DNA from: Trichobilharzia szidati
Taxonomy: Eukaryota; Platyhelminthes; Trematoda; Strigeidida; Schistosomatidae
Assembly: GCA_944472155.2 (NCBI GenBank)
Contig: OX235279.1
Span: forward strand, 143,378,920 to 143,442,919
Direction: 5' to 3'
DNA: 64,000 nucleotides
Every line of letters starts with the position of its first letter. Within the stretch, counting starts at the first letter, position 1. Below the pieces are notes generated by a model. That model worked only from the letters and a program-made list of their open reading frames with translations, made no database searches and was not told the origin of the DNA. Made by a program: the position numbers and the translations under genes. This document shows, piece by piece, positions 10,230 through 22,188 of the stretch.

Positions 10230-11165
10230 TGATTGTCTATATGTGGTATCGCTGAGTTCCCACGCTTGGTTGAACGATCATATAATCTTTTATACTGACT
10301 TCTGGTTCCATCAGATGAAATTAAAGGGAAGAGCTGAGAATAGAGGGGATGTTGAGGGTTAGACAGTATAGATTTACACCATTTCTCGTATCAGTTTAGA
10401 TGTCTTTCAACTGATACATTAACGAGTTGACTAAATGGTACACCACTTGCCCTCATGATAATCTTAATACCCTGCACAATACGACATAGCCGCTTTTGAG
10501 TAATTCAGGAAAGAATAAGGGGGAGCAGTACAGACCAATGCAAGAGTTAACAAATTGTAAAAATAGAGGTTGAATGATTCCTGATTGTCTTGACTACATA
10601 ACGTGGTAAGCTGCAATGAAGGTTTTCCTAGAAATCGGCAAGATATAGAGTGACCAAGAAAGACCAGAGAATGGAACTACTCCAAGGTATTTCATGTTAG
10701 ACTTAGTTTCTGTTACAGTGCCCTCTTTGATACAAGCATCTTGTGACCGACACAGTTCTCGTAGTTCACGATTATGAGTGTAGGGAGAAATAACTGCCTG
10801 ACATTTAGAGGGATTTAAAGTAAGACCATATACCTTAGACTACCGATAGGGAGCAGTTAAGTTTGCTGCAGTCACGTTGTAACATGACAGGAAGTGAGAC
10901 GCGTATTTGACGAAGTTGCTCTCATTAGAAAGAGGAAAGTCATGTAAGACGAGAGAGAGAAAAGAAAAGGAGAGATAACAATACCCTGGGGAACACCAGC
11001 TTCAGCAAGCGAGGCGGAAGATTTGCCCTAATATACAGTATTTGATAATGCAACCAATCAACTGCCCAGGACTCGTGTTTGCACGACTGAAACTTTGCTC
11101 GACTAATGCCATCTAGGTCCTGAGTCAACAACAACGGTATATGCTGAATGACTGAAAGCTTAGCA
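10230..11165 (-). pseudogene. CR1/SR1-like reverse transcriptase remnant
   Basis: The minus strand reads AEAGVPQGIVISPFLFSL (RT motif GVPQGSVLSP.LF), then VKYASHFLSC where the catalytic YADD stood, then LTLNPSKCQ (motif D region) and MKYLGV (motif E). The catalytic Asp pair is lost. Stops and frameshifts occur throughout, so this is a dead copy. It lies between the SWIM-gene flank and a plus-strand Perere-like fragment, and interrupts what is otherwise a shared arrangement with 48.9-51.3 kb. Confidence 0.75.
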
Positions 11166-11169
11166 CAAA

Positions 11170-11790
11170 AGTGACAAAGCACAAAAACACTTGCAAAGTA
11201 GGAGACGAGTCCCGGGTGGAAGAAGAGATTACTGACAAGTATCCAGTGCTAGGTAAGGCGGGGAAATCAATAGACGAGACTGTGAAATTACATCGACTGA
11301 GATGGTTAGGACATGTGCTACGTATGCCTAGTCATCGCCTTCCTCGACAATGGGCAATGTTAGCTGATATAGGGCCAGGCTGGAAAAGATCTGGCGGCGA
11401 TCAAACGAAAACATGGCACCAGTCAATAAAATTTACAACAGTTAGTTTAAGCTAGTCACGTAGGAAGATGTAGACTAGCTTCCTGGTTGGGGTCCTCGGG
11501 ACGGTAAAAACCAATGGTTGGAGACAATCGGTGACATGGCTCAAAATCGTTCTCAGTGGCACAGATGCATCCACTCCTTGTGACTTATGATTTCCAATGA
11601 AAGTGTTTTGTTCTTCGTTATTACTACTCTTTTGTCTCACACCTCTGTTTCCTGTCTATATTATGCATTTCTCCTACTTTCTTCTCTTCCTTTGTGTGCT
11701 ACATGGAGTGTGGCGACTTGAACCTCCGTACATATGTGCAAAGTTCTATGTCGAAGACCACCGACCGACCGACCGACCGATTATTCATTT
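11170..11790 (+). pseudogene. Perere-like non-LTR retrotransposon 3' end
   Basis: The translation VKLHRLRWLGHVLRMPSHRLPR is the C-terminal zinc-knuckle-proximal segment typical of schistosome Perere-type elements; it is followed by WLETIGDMAQNRSQW in another frame. The element continues into an untranslated tail with the CATGGAGTGTGGCGACTTG block, also found near 39495 and, inverted, near 50440, and ends in four copies of GACC at about 11757-11780. Confidence 0.7.
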
Positions 11791-11799
11791 AGCAAAAAA

Positions 11800-12830
11800 A
11801 CAGATTAAGAACTACACTTATTATTTGTTGACATTTCGGAGATCATTATTCAATGTTTTGCATTTAGCTTTGCCTAGACTGTGTCATTCTGCCTGGCTTT
11901 CAGTATGACTTCGCAAAGAAGTCCAACTGTTTAGTTTACCACATTCCATGCACCACACAAAGTTTGAGACATAAAACTAAATGGAAGTTTAAGGGGCGAA
12001 AATTTGAGGGAGAATAAATAGTGACAAGGAAAAACATGAGTTGAATAGGTACGAGAGATTACACAGAGTGAATGCATCTGTGTCATTAACAAAGATTTGC
12101 AGTCATATCTCCAGTAGTTCTTCTAGTTGACTGTCAACGATTTTATGAACCAATACCAGCTTTTCATTTGACCGACCCAAACACATTTGGAACCTTAACA
12201 TGTGCTGGCTAACACTGTCCCTCGAGGAAGGCGATGGCTTGGTGTGCCATCACGTGTTCTAACCATCTCAACCTATTCAGCTTCCCTACCTTGAAGACTA
12301 ACTTACTCTCCTCACCTAACACTTTATGCGTAAACTCAACATCACTCGCCATATTATACTGCTTTACTCATGAGATAGAACACAGACACCTATGATCAAA
12401 CACGGGTATTCTTTTCATATTTTCCAGCATCAGGGTTTACTTCTCATAGTCTAGGTGGACAATATCATCAGCAAACTGTAAGTTTATGAGACTATTCCCT
12501 GATAAGTCTCTAAAGACAATTACAGATAATCCTACTAATATATGTGTGATTGGATTAAACTTTATGGATCCATAAAGTCTACAGAATGTGCATCAGTTCG
12601 GCTGCATAAAACGAGTAAGTGGTATCCTGGCAATAACAATGACTAAAACAAGTCTAGGAATTATGCACTACAACTTTTGCTTTACTGAATACTCCAGCAG
12701 ATTTTAAATAAACACTTGAAAAATATCAAATTTATACAGGAAGTCAGTAAGATTTAGTAAACTAAAAGTACTTTCGGTTTCCATAGGAGTTCTCTATGCC
12801 GAATTTATTCCTTTAAAGGCCTACACAGAC
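11800..12830 (-). pseudogene. Perere-like retrotransposon, RT core to 3' end, inverted
   Basis: Same family as the preceding entry in opposite orientation, so the two meet tail to tail. Minus-strand landmarks: LQFADDIVHLDYEK near 12455-12485 (RT motif C with FADD intact), FDHRCLCSIS near 12380, and LVFKVGKLNRLRWLEHV near 12260. Frames are broken. A co-linear copy exists at 50270-51255. Confidence 0.7.
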
Positions 12831-15185
12831 TACACCTACAATTAAATAACACTGACGTCCAATATCCAATATCGTTTTTACGAGCTAGTATAAACCAATT
12901 TGATTTCTTTGTGCTCGCCTCTTGATTGTGAGGTAGAGGTTCCTGATCTTCGGTAAACGTCTGCGTAGCTCGTCCCGCCACTCGACTGCCGTAGCTTTGG
13001 TTGACTCCAAAAGGAGTAGTGCAGGGATTAATTATATGTGGTTTGTGGTATGAGGTGTGTTAAGACTGTTACTACTGTGAATGGAGTTGATCCTTTCACC
13101 AGTTGGTCCTTTGGTATCGTCGTCAATAGAAAAGAGATAATAATAATAGATATAATTAGTGAAGGTATTCAGACTGACAGAAAAAGAATAAGAAAACGTA
13201 ACAACAGTCAGTCAGCCAGTATATATATATACCAGTAATAATAATAATAGGTGTAGTTAAAGCTGTCAGGAGAGTAAGACTGAAGAGAATGTAAAGAAGT
13301 AAAACGACCAGTTTAATTGTCTACCTTTGGATGGTGTATGCGATTTTAAGGGGATAGGCCATTTGGATGAAGTCCTTGTGTCGCTGCATGGTTGTCCAGC
13401 CTTCGCTTAAAGGCGCGGAGGAAATTTCATTCTTCATTACTAAACTTAATGCAAATAATCATGCTTTTTATTCTAAAAACAGGAGCATTCGTAATATTTC
13501 ACTTTATGTAAATGCAGTTGCATACAGTTGCACTAAGAATTAAGTGCAACTCGGTGCACAATAGTATATACACAAATAAACTGAAAATAATGTCCTCCTT
13601 ACCTTCTTAACAACTTGTCCTTATTCCGGGATAATAACTTTCTTTCACGTATCAGCCTGAGTTATGTCTATGAAATCAGTTAAATTTTGCCCCAAAACCA
13701 AGGCCACTTGAAACCAATAGCAACATAGCAACAAGCGTCATTGACGGGATATGCAATAAAGTCGCTCAAAGAAACATTGTCCAAAGGCCAAGGCCGCGGA
13801 CCATAAAGCGCGCCTTTTCAATAAACAATGTATTTATTAAGGGCTTGTATAAGCCTTGGGATTGATGTCGCCAGCGTCTAGACACTTTATAGCGATTCTA
13901 GATCTCTTTCGGATGCCTTTAACTTCAGCAATTCTGATGACGCATCGACTGGGAAAGGTGAGACCTAATTCCAGGATATACTCATTACTACGATTAAAAG
14001 CTGTCTGTTTAACAGTCATTATCTCAACTCACTCTAAGCTATCGTAGCAGTATATTATTTTTAAGGCCATAAGAATAACGCACCTTTCACTTAGCGAGAG
14101 GTGCTAACCTTCACCGTTTAAGTCTACTTGATATGCTGAAAGAACGCAGTCATACATCCTCACCATTTCACATTACGTCATGTAACGTTTGGCAGTTATT
14201 GCATGATTCTTAGCAAATTAAGCAGTCATCATCACTCTGCGTTTTGTGTCCCATAATATATGGTATTTTCTCACGATCAACTTGTCGCTTATGATTTTTC
14301 TTTGGCCTATGTGGAGAAAAACACCCTGAAAGTTAGGAGATGAACACTCGCGTTTGTAAGCGGCGAATATACTGCGACTCACTAATGCTAAACTAAAGAC
14401 TTATGAAGTTCTGATGACGGTATTAGGACCATATGACACCGGCATTAAGGAGAGGAATGGGCCTGTAACTGTGTCACTACCAACAGATTAAAAATACTGT
14501 CAGAATCCTTAGGCAGCCTGCAAAGCACTGCGCAATAATTGCAAAATTTCGTGTTGCTCAGTGCATTGTGTCGTGTAATCAAACAGTCCCCTACTATGAT
14601 ATAGCTGCGAGCAAGTAGTTCTAGTCTCTGCAGTGAGTCGCTACACGGTATGCACTTTAAACTTAAAAACCTCTATCATCATACTACGGTTTACTGAGAA
14701 ATTCGGGGGGCGAGCTGCAGAAGAACCACCACTCAAAGTCATCCGCAAATTTACTGTGTAAGAATGAGGGAGCAGACAGGCGAATTTGTTTTCGAAGGCA
14801 ACTGACGATGATAGTTGGAAATGATAATAGGCTGAGTTTTATTTGTGGTCAAGCAATGTCAGAATAACTCTGGAATTTAAGTCAGATAGAAGCTAAAGGC
14901 TAGCCGCCTTCCAAACTGGCTTCTAGCTTAACCATTTCCTAGTTTACCGTTACCATTCTTTGTCTTCACTGTTGGAGAGTACATTTGGTAGTTTCATTAT
15001 CTTAGGACGTATCACAGGAAGTCTTACTACCTGATTAGTACTTTTCTTGTTCACAGATACATAAACGATTGTTGACAAGTTATCCGTTTCCATTCAAAAT
15101 ACTATGGCAGAAAATATCTCACCGAATTTACTATAGGCCTAGTTTTCTAATACAAGGTTAAATATGTTTGAAGTACCATCATTTA
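12831..15185. other. Mostly unannotatable; small dispersed repeats
   Basis: No gene recognised. 12860-12910 (TCCAATATC, CTAGTATAAACCAATTTGATTTC) is shared with 43070-43115. 13560-13720 resembles 60258-60436 (AATAAACTGAAAA, then AACAACTTGT, then GGCCACTTGAAAC). Short ATAATAATA and TATATA runs lie near 13140 and 13225. Open stretches at 13837-14047 on both strands look like chance. Confidence 0.4.
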
Positions 15186-15265
15186 CTCCATTATGGATAA
15201 AATTTATTTTGATAAGGCCACTCAGCGTTATACAGTAATATTTACTGATGAGGTTTTGCGCATAA
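15186..15265 (+). repeat. PLE tail fragment
   Basis: CTCCATTATGGATAAAATT followed by TACAGTAATATTTACTGATGA, the same block as 18252-18322, truncated before the hairpin. A shorter inverted trace (CTCCACCACAGTGCC) follows at about 15528. Confidence 0.6.
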
Positions 15266-16851
15266 GGTTTCAGTGGATATTGCTGTACGCTACTTTATTT
15301 ATTCATTTATTGTTTATTTTACTATGGCTTGATTCAACAGAGCATTTTGGTACAAGTATGGAATTTTCAGCATGTGATAGCCATAGCCCAAATGTAGCAG
15401 GCCGACCACCGACATGGTGTGCATCAACCAGGGATCGATCTCCGGGCCATGTGCATGGATGGTGAGCGTCCTGTCCTCTGTGACACCGACTTCATCAAGA
15501 CAAATTTTATTCTTAATGCAATTATACTCCACCACAGTGCCTTATACCGTCATTTACCATCCAATAATTTCCATGGCGCATGTGGTAAAACAATCTCATC
15601 CAAATACAACTTCCTTTTCATATTTAACATGCAAATACCTTGACTGCATCTAGAGTGTGGCCAGTTATCAGTGACCGTAACACTTTCAAAGGTATATTCG
15701 AAATTGTCATGCACATCACGAGCAGTTCATCGCAGACAAAAAGCGTGCGTCCGCATAGATGAGCAGGTGCATGAAAATGATTACATTCTGTGAATGCGTT
15801 CTCGCGACTTTTCGTTGGCAGGTACACGGAGTGTGATAGTGCACTATGTAATGGTTGCATGCGGGGTCTGAAAAGAGCCGCATGTCAAATGCTTGCGTCC
15901 CACCCTGATGCTGCACAAACTTCTCGATGCCTGAACGTACTGAGCTGCCTGTTATGTTAATGAACTTGCCCTACATAACCGCCAGCTTTGTAGGGAAAGG
16001 TTCATATGTGTGCGAGTTTGTTCTGTGTCTGCTGTTTTGTTATAATTTTGACAAAAATAGACAATTTTAAATGTGAAGACGATCTCATTCAGAATTATGA
16101 ACGTCTTTCAAGGAGGAAGATAGGCAAAACGAAGGCTTTTCCCTGTGGCAACTATTGAAGATTAGCTCACTTTAGAGAATAATTTTAGGTTTTCTCCCTT
16201 TTCTTATAGAAACCGCTGGAAAATCATTTCGCAGTGTTCGATGTATTGCAAGACTGCTGACATTATGCAACATTGGTAACTGACTAATCGTACTGGAAAA
16301 CCTAGGTACATATCTGTAATTGTGTACGGAATGGTTGCCACCGATAAATGTTTAACAATGCCAGCATCTACATCTGTTGGATAATTCCCAGTGGTGAATT
16401 CATAAGTAATTTTTGTGAACCGAAGGCCACTGATTAAAAGAAGTGACCTTAAAATGGATTGAACTGCATATCATCGGTTGTTTACTTCAGCACTATACTA
16501 AACTTTCCTCACGATGTCTCTAGTCTCGACCAATGTATCTTTCAAATGAATATCACGGGTTATTTAGCAGGTCAGGTAGAGACAGAGATCCTGTTTTTGG
16601 GTCCATAACATAAACATCAGTTCCATCTGAGCCAGTATGGACTCAAATAATCAAAATACTTTGAAAAAAAGAGTGGTTAGAACTACTATTATTATTTAAA
16701 CTGTCGTTTTAGTGTCTAAACGGAATGAAAGAATAACACTCAAGCATGTTATCTCAGTTTTCGAAAATTAGAAACTTGATACTTTATATAAACTAAAGGA
16801 AAGACCTTGGAGTGTTCATTATCTTATGCTTATGATTTAAAAGTCTGCCAA
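15266..16851. other. Upstream region of the Flower gene; no gene recognised
   Basis: The 15330-15500 stretch has SINE-like composition but I could not confirm tRNA boxes. No convincing upstream exon of the Flower gene was found. An acceptor-like AAAAG just before 16844 would allow a non-coding first exon further upstream. Confidence 0.35.
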
Positions 16852-19800
16852 ATGCCTCTTTCACCGCGAATTATTGAATATGGTTTGAAAGCTGCTGGAG
16901 TCGCAACTGCCGTCTGTATGTTTTTAAAAATATTTTACAAGTTATTGTTTAGTGTGCATCAGCTTGGGTGTATTTTGTATGGTCTCAATATCTGCACAAT
17001 GCATCATTGGTGGTCTCCTATTGATGTAGGTTTATGTTCCTTTAGTAATGACTTTGAAATGTTCCAGGAGTATGTTTTTATATGTGAATTTGGGGGTATT
17101 TAAGTGGCGTTGCACTGACAACTATATTGAGAATGCACTTTGATTTATTTACTATAAATATTTTTCACCGATATCACTATGTAACATAATTTTTACAATC
17201 CTGAAATTTAATTCTGCTTTACAGGTCCTCACTGGAATAAATTCTAAGAGACACTATGGGCAAGGTTTTCTAATCATTCACTACTCCACGAATAGGATTG
17301 CAGGTTTTTTTTTATTTACGGTGGTTTATTTATAGGTAAAAAACTTTCTATTGATGTTTCGAAACTTCTCAGAACAAATAAAACCTTGTCTCAACTGCTT
17401 TATTAAGTATTGGGGTTAAGGACAGTGCCTTAGATTTGTCAGTTACATCTCAAAGGATAAGTTTTGCCCAGTAGTTGTCAAATGAGCATTGGCACAGTTG
17501 TATAGTGCAGTGGATTTTTGGGGGAATATGCTCCATTAATATCATGAGTCTTTGTCATATATATGTATATATATGTAGTGTTCGTAATTACTCTGTAATT
17601 TCTGCACGTGAAGCTCTGAATCATAGAATTGGTCGACGTCTCACATGGTGTGTTTGAGCCATCAGGTATTACTGCAGTTTCTCCCCATACTTGATGTATT
17701 CATACTTGTTATCATTTAACTGTTGGTAGTTCTTTCCCACTGGTATTTCCAAACGTAGGTATTATCCTGGCGAAGCATGTGTATATGATTTGTCTTAGTT
17801 TCTTTGGAACTTATTATTATTATTACTATTTTTACTATTATAGAATAATTGGCATAGTTGTTATAATACTAGAAGCACCTATTTGTTGTTCCATGATTCC
17901 ACAATTGCACAAATTCAATGAGTTCATTGAGAAACGTTCTCCTATTGAAAAATCAATCTTTTACGGAATGTAAGCGAATATTTAAAATATCTAATAGTCT
18001 TTTTCTCTAGTGCTGCTATTTTACCCTTGAGCCTGTGCTTTGGTATTTCCACACTGTTTTGTGGGCTAGCATTGGGTGGATGCTGTGCATTTAATATTTG
18101 GAGAATTATCAAAGAAAGGTAGGTGTAGCCGTTCATTTTCGGTGTTGTACTTGATATTTATGCCTTGCGAGACATTATGTTGACTTAGTCATTAAGTCAA
18201 AAGCTCAAACAAACTTGTGTATAAAAACTTGGGCACTGTGGTAGAGTGTAACTCCATTATGGATAAGATTTTATTTTTATAAATCACACGGTGTTACACA
18301 GTAATATTAACTGATGACGTTTCGAGCACAAATTATTGCTCATAATCATATCAATTTACTCACACAACTTTTTCCTTCATTTATATATATGTATGGAATT
18401 GACTAGATATTTGAATAAAAATCAATATGAGTGTTATTGATCAAATACAATTAGATGGGAAATAAGACGAATGTTCTTATAGTTATAATAAGTAATTTGT
18501 TAGAATGTTGTGATTTTCTTGAATTGAAATAGAATTTTGAGATTATTTATTATCCTCTTCTGATTTGAATTAGGGTGGCATTCAAACCTACAAACTCACT
18601 CAGAGACAAGCTCTGTAGGCTAAAAGACCCGGTGAACCCAATTAAACAAAATAATATAATTTACAAAATACCTTGTAATGACTGTGAGGTCAACTATATA
18701 GGTCGAACTAGTAGATTGGGGGTAATCAGATTGTCGGAACATAAGCCTCAGGATGGTCGGGAGTGGGTGCCTTGCGCTGCGGGTTGGCCGCCCCTCCGCA
18801 CACCTCTTGAAACGCTCCCATATGACCAGGCGTCTTACATAGCCTCTCCTGAGGAAGTCCTACTCACTGCCTTCACGTGGCGGTGTTTTTCACCAAAGTG
18901 AGAGGGCGAAGGCGGATGCCCGGCGCTCTTCACCGGGTTGACTGTCCATTGGATGACAGTCTAGGGGAGATGGCTAAACCCTGATTCCAAACCTCCAACG
19001 ACTGGCGTATGAAGCTCACTGGAGCTCACCGGCAGACGTATGGACAAAGGGATTGTTGGATGTCCTGGATGTCTAGCCCCATTCAAAAAGGCGTATGAAC
19101 CGAACTCCGGTCACCGGCTGCCAATGGATAGTGGACTCCCTACTCCACTCCTACTGCCTTGTAGGTCACACTTGGTTGTGTAAAGGCTAGAGCTGCACTG
19201 TCAAACAAAAGGCCGAGCGATTCTGGGGACATCACTCGTACCAAATTCCCATGAAACTTCATGAACTCATGTTCATGAAGCCGGCTCATCCTCCCGTAGG
19301 AGATAGCCGAAGTAAAGTAAGTAAAGTAACATAAGAATTTAGCCAAGGTAAGAATGGTTGACCCCGAGAAGATAAGTAATTTAGAAAAAAGCTCAGCAAT
19401 TGCACTACATGCAATAACACACAACCACACAATACGGTGGGAGAGGGTAAAGATTCTAAGAAGTAATCTAGGTAGGAGGAGAGAGAGATTGATTACTGAA
19501 TCCTGGTTCATTGAATCTACACCCAACACATGCAACAGAAATGACTCGATGCAAATATCAGAAATATGGAAGATATTATTACCACCAGTCAAATCAGAAG
19601 AGGATGATAAATAATCTCAAAATTCTATTTCAATTCAAGAAAATCACAACATTCTAACAAATTACTTATTATAACTATAAGAACATTCGTCTTATTTCCC
19701 ATCTAATTGTATTTGATCAATAACACTCATATTGATTTTTATTCAAATATCTAGTCAATTCCATACATATATATAAATGAAGGAAAAAGTTGTGTGAGTA

Positions 19801-20234
19801 AATTGATATGATTATGAGCAATAATTTGTGCTCGAAACGTCATCAGTTAATATTACTGTGTAACACCGTGTGATTTATAAAAATAAAATCTTATCCATAA
19901 TGAAACTTGTGTGTTATATGTTAATCACCTTATATTTACTGTGGTTATTCTCGTTACCTGTGTAACACTTTGCCATAGTATAATTTAATCTATGTTTATC
20001 CATTAAAATTTCTATTATAGACGCAACAGGCAAGCCAATCCAGAAGGTGTGGTTTCGGAACATCAGACTCCATATGCTGCAGGTAATCCGCAACCTGCAA
20101 CGTTTCAGGGTGGATACGCTGACCCACCAGGATTCCGAGATCAATTAATTGAAAAAGCTGCTACTGGAGCAGTAAGAGGTGTGATTTCTGGCTCTGGTGG
20201 TGGTTATCCAGGAACAGGTTATTCTGGCACTTAG
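16852..20234 (+). CDS. Flower-type calcium channel protein (CACFD1/Flower family)
   Basis: Exons 16852-16915, 16953-17025, 17844-17969, 18011-18118 and 20021-20234 join to exactly 585 nt (194 residues plus stop), every intron being GT...AG and every junction keeping frame. Introns 1 and 3 are 37 and 41 bp, typical schistosome micro-introns. The product has three to four hydrophobic segments (about 12-34, 36-55, 100-130). The IVVIILEAPICC segment (Glu at about residue 56) is the Flower hallmark, that acidic residue being likened to a channel selectivity filter. It continues with KFNEFIEKRSPIEKSIFYG, then CFGISTLFCGLALGG, and a cytoplasmic Gly/Pro-rich tail ending SGGGYPGTGYSGT. Flower proteins are synaptic-vesicle and membrane proteins implicated in Ca2+ entry, endocytosis and cell competition. 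Length matches the family (about 170-195). The start at 16852 is my choice; an additional upstream exon is possible. Intron 4 hosts a Penelope-like insertion. Confidence 0.85.
18255..18568 (-). repeat. Inverted copy of PLE 3' tail (left arm)
   Basis: Reverse complement of 19589-19902 with about one difference. It includes the last codons and stop of the PLE ORF, the AT-rich trailer and the terminal motif. Confidence 0.9.
18746..19327 (+). mobile_element. 582-bp GC-rich non-autonomous element nested in PLE
   Basis: Flanked by AACATAAG on both sides (18738-18745 and 19328-19335), an 8-bp target duplication. Begins CCTCAGGATGGTCGGGAGTG and ends in a (GTAAA)n-like tail (AAGTAAAGTAAGTAAAGT), as non-LTR retrotransposon or SINE 3' ends do. 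Base composition is clearly more GC-rich than anything around it. No RT or clear tRNA boxes seen. Probably a short non-LTR derivative or SINE. Confidence 0.75.
19589..19902 (+). repeat. PLE 3' tail (right arm)
   Basis: Direct-orientation 3' end of the element at 18221-19902, pairing with 18255-18568. It ends in the hairpin and GAAACGTC motif and AAAATCTTATCCATAATG. Confidence 0.9.
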
Positions 20235-21573
20235 GTATATTATCCTCAGTGAGAGTTTGATATGTTTTCTCTGTTCTATTCCCTTCACAACCTAATAGTT
20301 CTCTGTTCCTTTAAGTTGCTTTCGTTTTGTTTTACCAGGCGGTTTAATTTCACTTTTCTCTTCTTTCCATGTTATTGGATCCTTGGCTAATTTTTTACTT
20401 GGTTTCTCATCTCTCTCGTCGCATTTACTGTGGTCTTTGATTTACGTTAAGGCTGTCTGTATTTATTCGTCTCAGTTCTATCTTAGTGTATAACTCGCAC
20501 AAATGTTACTTTCATGTCTTATTTGAAATTATTGATCTTCTTTCGTGTTACTATTTATATTCCTTTTGGGGTTGATGTGAAATTAAATAATCCTGTGATA
20601 TCTTTTGTCGAAAACTAATGACTGCTGCGAAGTTGCTAAAAGGCGAACAGGTCGCTGTACGCCTGTTTCGTCCGAAGTAGTGTCTTCTCAACAGTCGTAG
20701 ATTAAATCATAAAGGAGGGAGTTATGCAACTGACAAAGAGTTGTACATTGCCATGAATTAACTATGTTCAACGCACCTAGACTTGGAGTAGTTGTTTACC
20801 TTGATGTTGTTTCGTGACTGCAACCATTCACTAAACTCACTGTGAATTTTGTATCAACCATATTATTTCAGATCATGTTGTCCAACTGACAAATCTTTTT
20901 TTAACTGTATCTGGCATTATAATCATTCCATTATTCTCTGCATAATTATTTATTTATCATTTTCGTCCTTCATAATGTGTTTATCCTTTCTATATTTATA
21001 CGTTACTTATTTTTGAATTTCTAGAAAATTTTATTGTGATCAAAAGTTTTGCTTTTGGTATTATTATTACTATAACTACGACTAATACTATTACTTATCA
21101 TGATATTGTTGTTTATTTGTGAAGGTTTAAGTAAAAGTCAACTTTCCAAACTATTTATAAAGTGTTATCATGTTGTCCGCGAAAATAAACTTATCCTGCC
21201 TGTTAACTCATATACTTTGTCTTTTCGATCTTCAGCTAACGTTTTTAATAGTACGCTGTCAGGCATATAGTGAAGCTGAATAATAATGATTATTTAATGG
21301 AATTTTTCCAACTTCAGTGAAACAAATCTCGGTTCTTTTAAAGTTGTAGATAGGTATTGTTAGTGACTATCAACGAATGAGCAATTTAAACTCACATAGT
21401 TTATCTTATCATCCCTTGACGTGTGATACCAAATTTATTCTACTGTATCTTAAGTGGCTAAATTGTACGGGAATAAATAATTATAAAAAGGAAGTGAGTA
21501 CGTCTGGTGATATAAAGACAAATGTTGGACGAATTAACAATTAGAAAGAACATTTAAAGTGTTGCACAGAAAT
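20235..21573 (+). other. Flower 3' UTR and downstream flank
   Basis: T-rich sequence following the stop codon, with possible poly(A) signals such as AATAAA at about 21184. No ORF of note. Near 20640-20680 a hairpin (GAACAGG/CCTGTTTC) is visible. Confidence 0.4.
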
Positions 21574-21619
21574 TTATTATTATTATTATTGTATCCTTTA
21601 ATTCCTACAGGAACATAGG

Positions 21620-22188
21620 GCTTCAGCCGTGCGTCTCCATTGCGTTCTGTTCTCTGCTAGTGTCTTCACCTGGCTCCAAGTTTGCCCACACGTTTTCATC
21701 TCCTCTTCACATGACCTCCTCCAAGTCACCCTCACACTGACGATCGACTCGCCGCTTCCCTTTCGGGTTCCAATTCAGTAATGGCTTGCCTAGTGATCTC
21801 ACTTGATGGTTTCCTCAGAGTATGGCCAATCCATCTCCATTTCTTCCTGCCTATTTGTTTCACAATTGGTTCCTGATTGGTCCGCTCCCAGAGATCTCTG
21901 TTGCTGATCTTTTCTGGCCATCTGATCTTGAGTATTGAGCGAAGACAGCTGTTAATGAAGGTCTGTAGTTTGTTTGAGATGGTCTTTATGACGCGCTGGC
22001 CAAGTCTCTGATCCGTATAGTAGCACTGACTTCACATTGGAGTTGAAAATCCGGATTTTATTTTTGGTTCTGAGTTCTGTTGATCTCCACACAGACTTGA
22101 GAATAGTGAAAGCTTGTCTTGCTTTCCCTATCCTTGCTTTGATATCCTCGTCAGTTCCGTCCGCCTGTAGTTGAAACGATGCTTCCAA
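21620..22188 (-). pseudogene. RTE C-terminal domain (ORF part 3, frameshifted)
   Basis: Reads [33 protein letters not shown], then after a further 1-base shift [19 protein letters not shown] and [10 protein letters not shown], the C-terminal domain of RTE ORF2. Translation remnants continue to about 21620 before the AAT tail. Confidence 0.8.

Larger units (their letters stand above)
18221..19902 (+). mobile_element. Penelope-like element, 5'-truncated, fold-back, in Flower intron 4
   Basis: Bounded by a 10-bp target duplication AAACTTGTGT (18211-18220 and 19903-19912). The body encodes a GIY-YIG endonuclease end: NNIIYKIPCNDCEVNYIGRTSR, an LSEHK segment, then IALHAITHNHTI, RRERLITESWFI and DSMQISEIWKILLPP, the standard PLE C-terminus. 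RT is absent. The last ~300 bp (19589-19902) reappear inverted at the front (18255-18568), so the copy begins with an inverted image of its own 3' end. A 582-bp element has landed inside the GIY-YIG coding region; removing it restores frame (LSEHK joined to NLAKVRMV). Confidence 0.85.

Noticed and set aside
19140..19592. 150-codon minus-strand ORF with hydrophobic segments
   Set aside because: It is the complement of the PLE GIY-YIG coding sequence and the nested element.
20640..20690. GGACGAAACAGG on the minus strand as another hammerhead
   Set aside because: The GAAAC segment and a stem III can be drawn, but there is no CUGANGA and no stem II of the right form.
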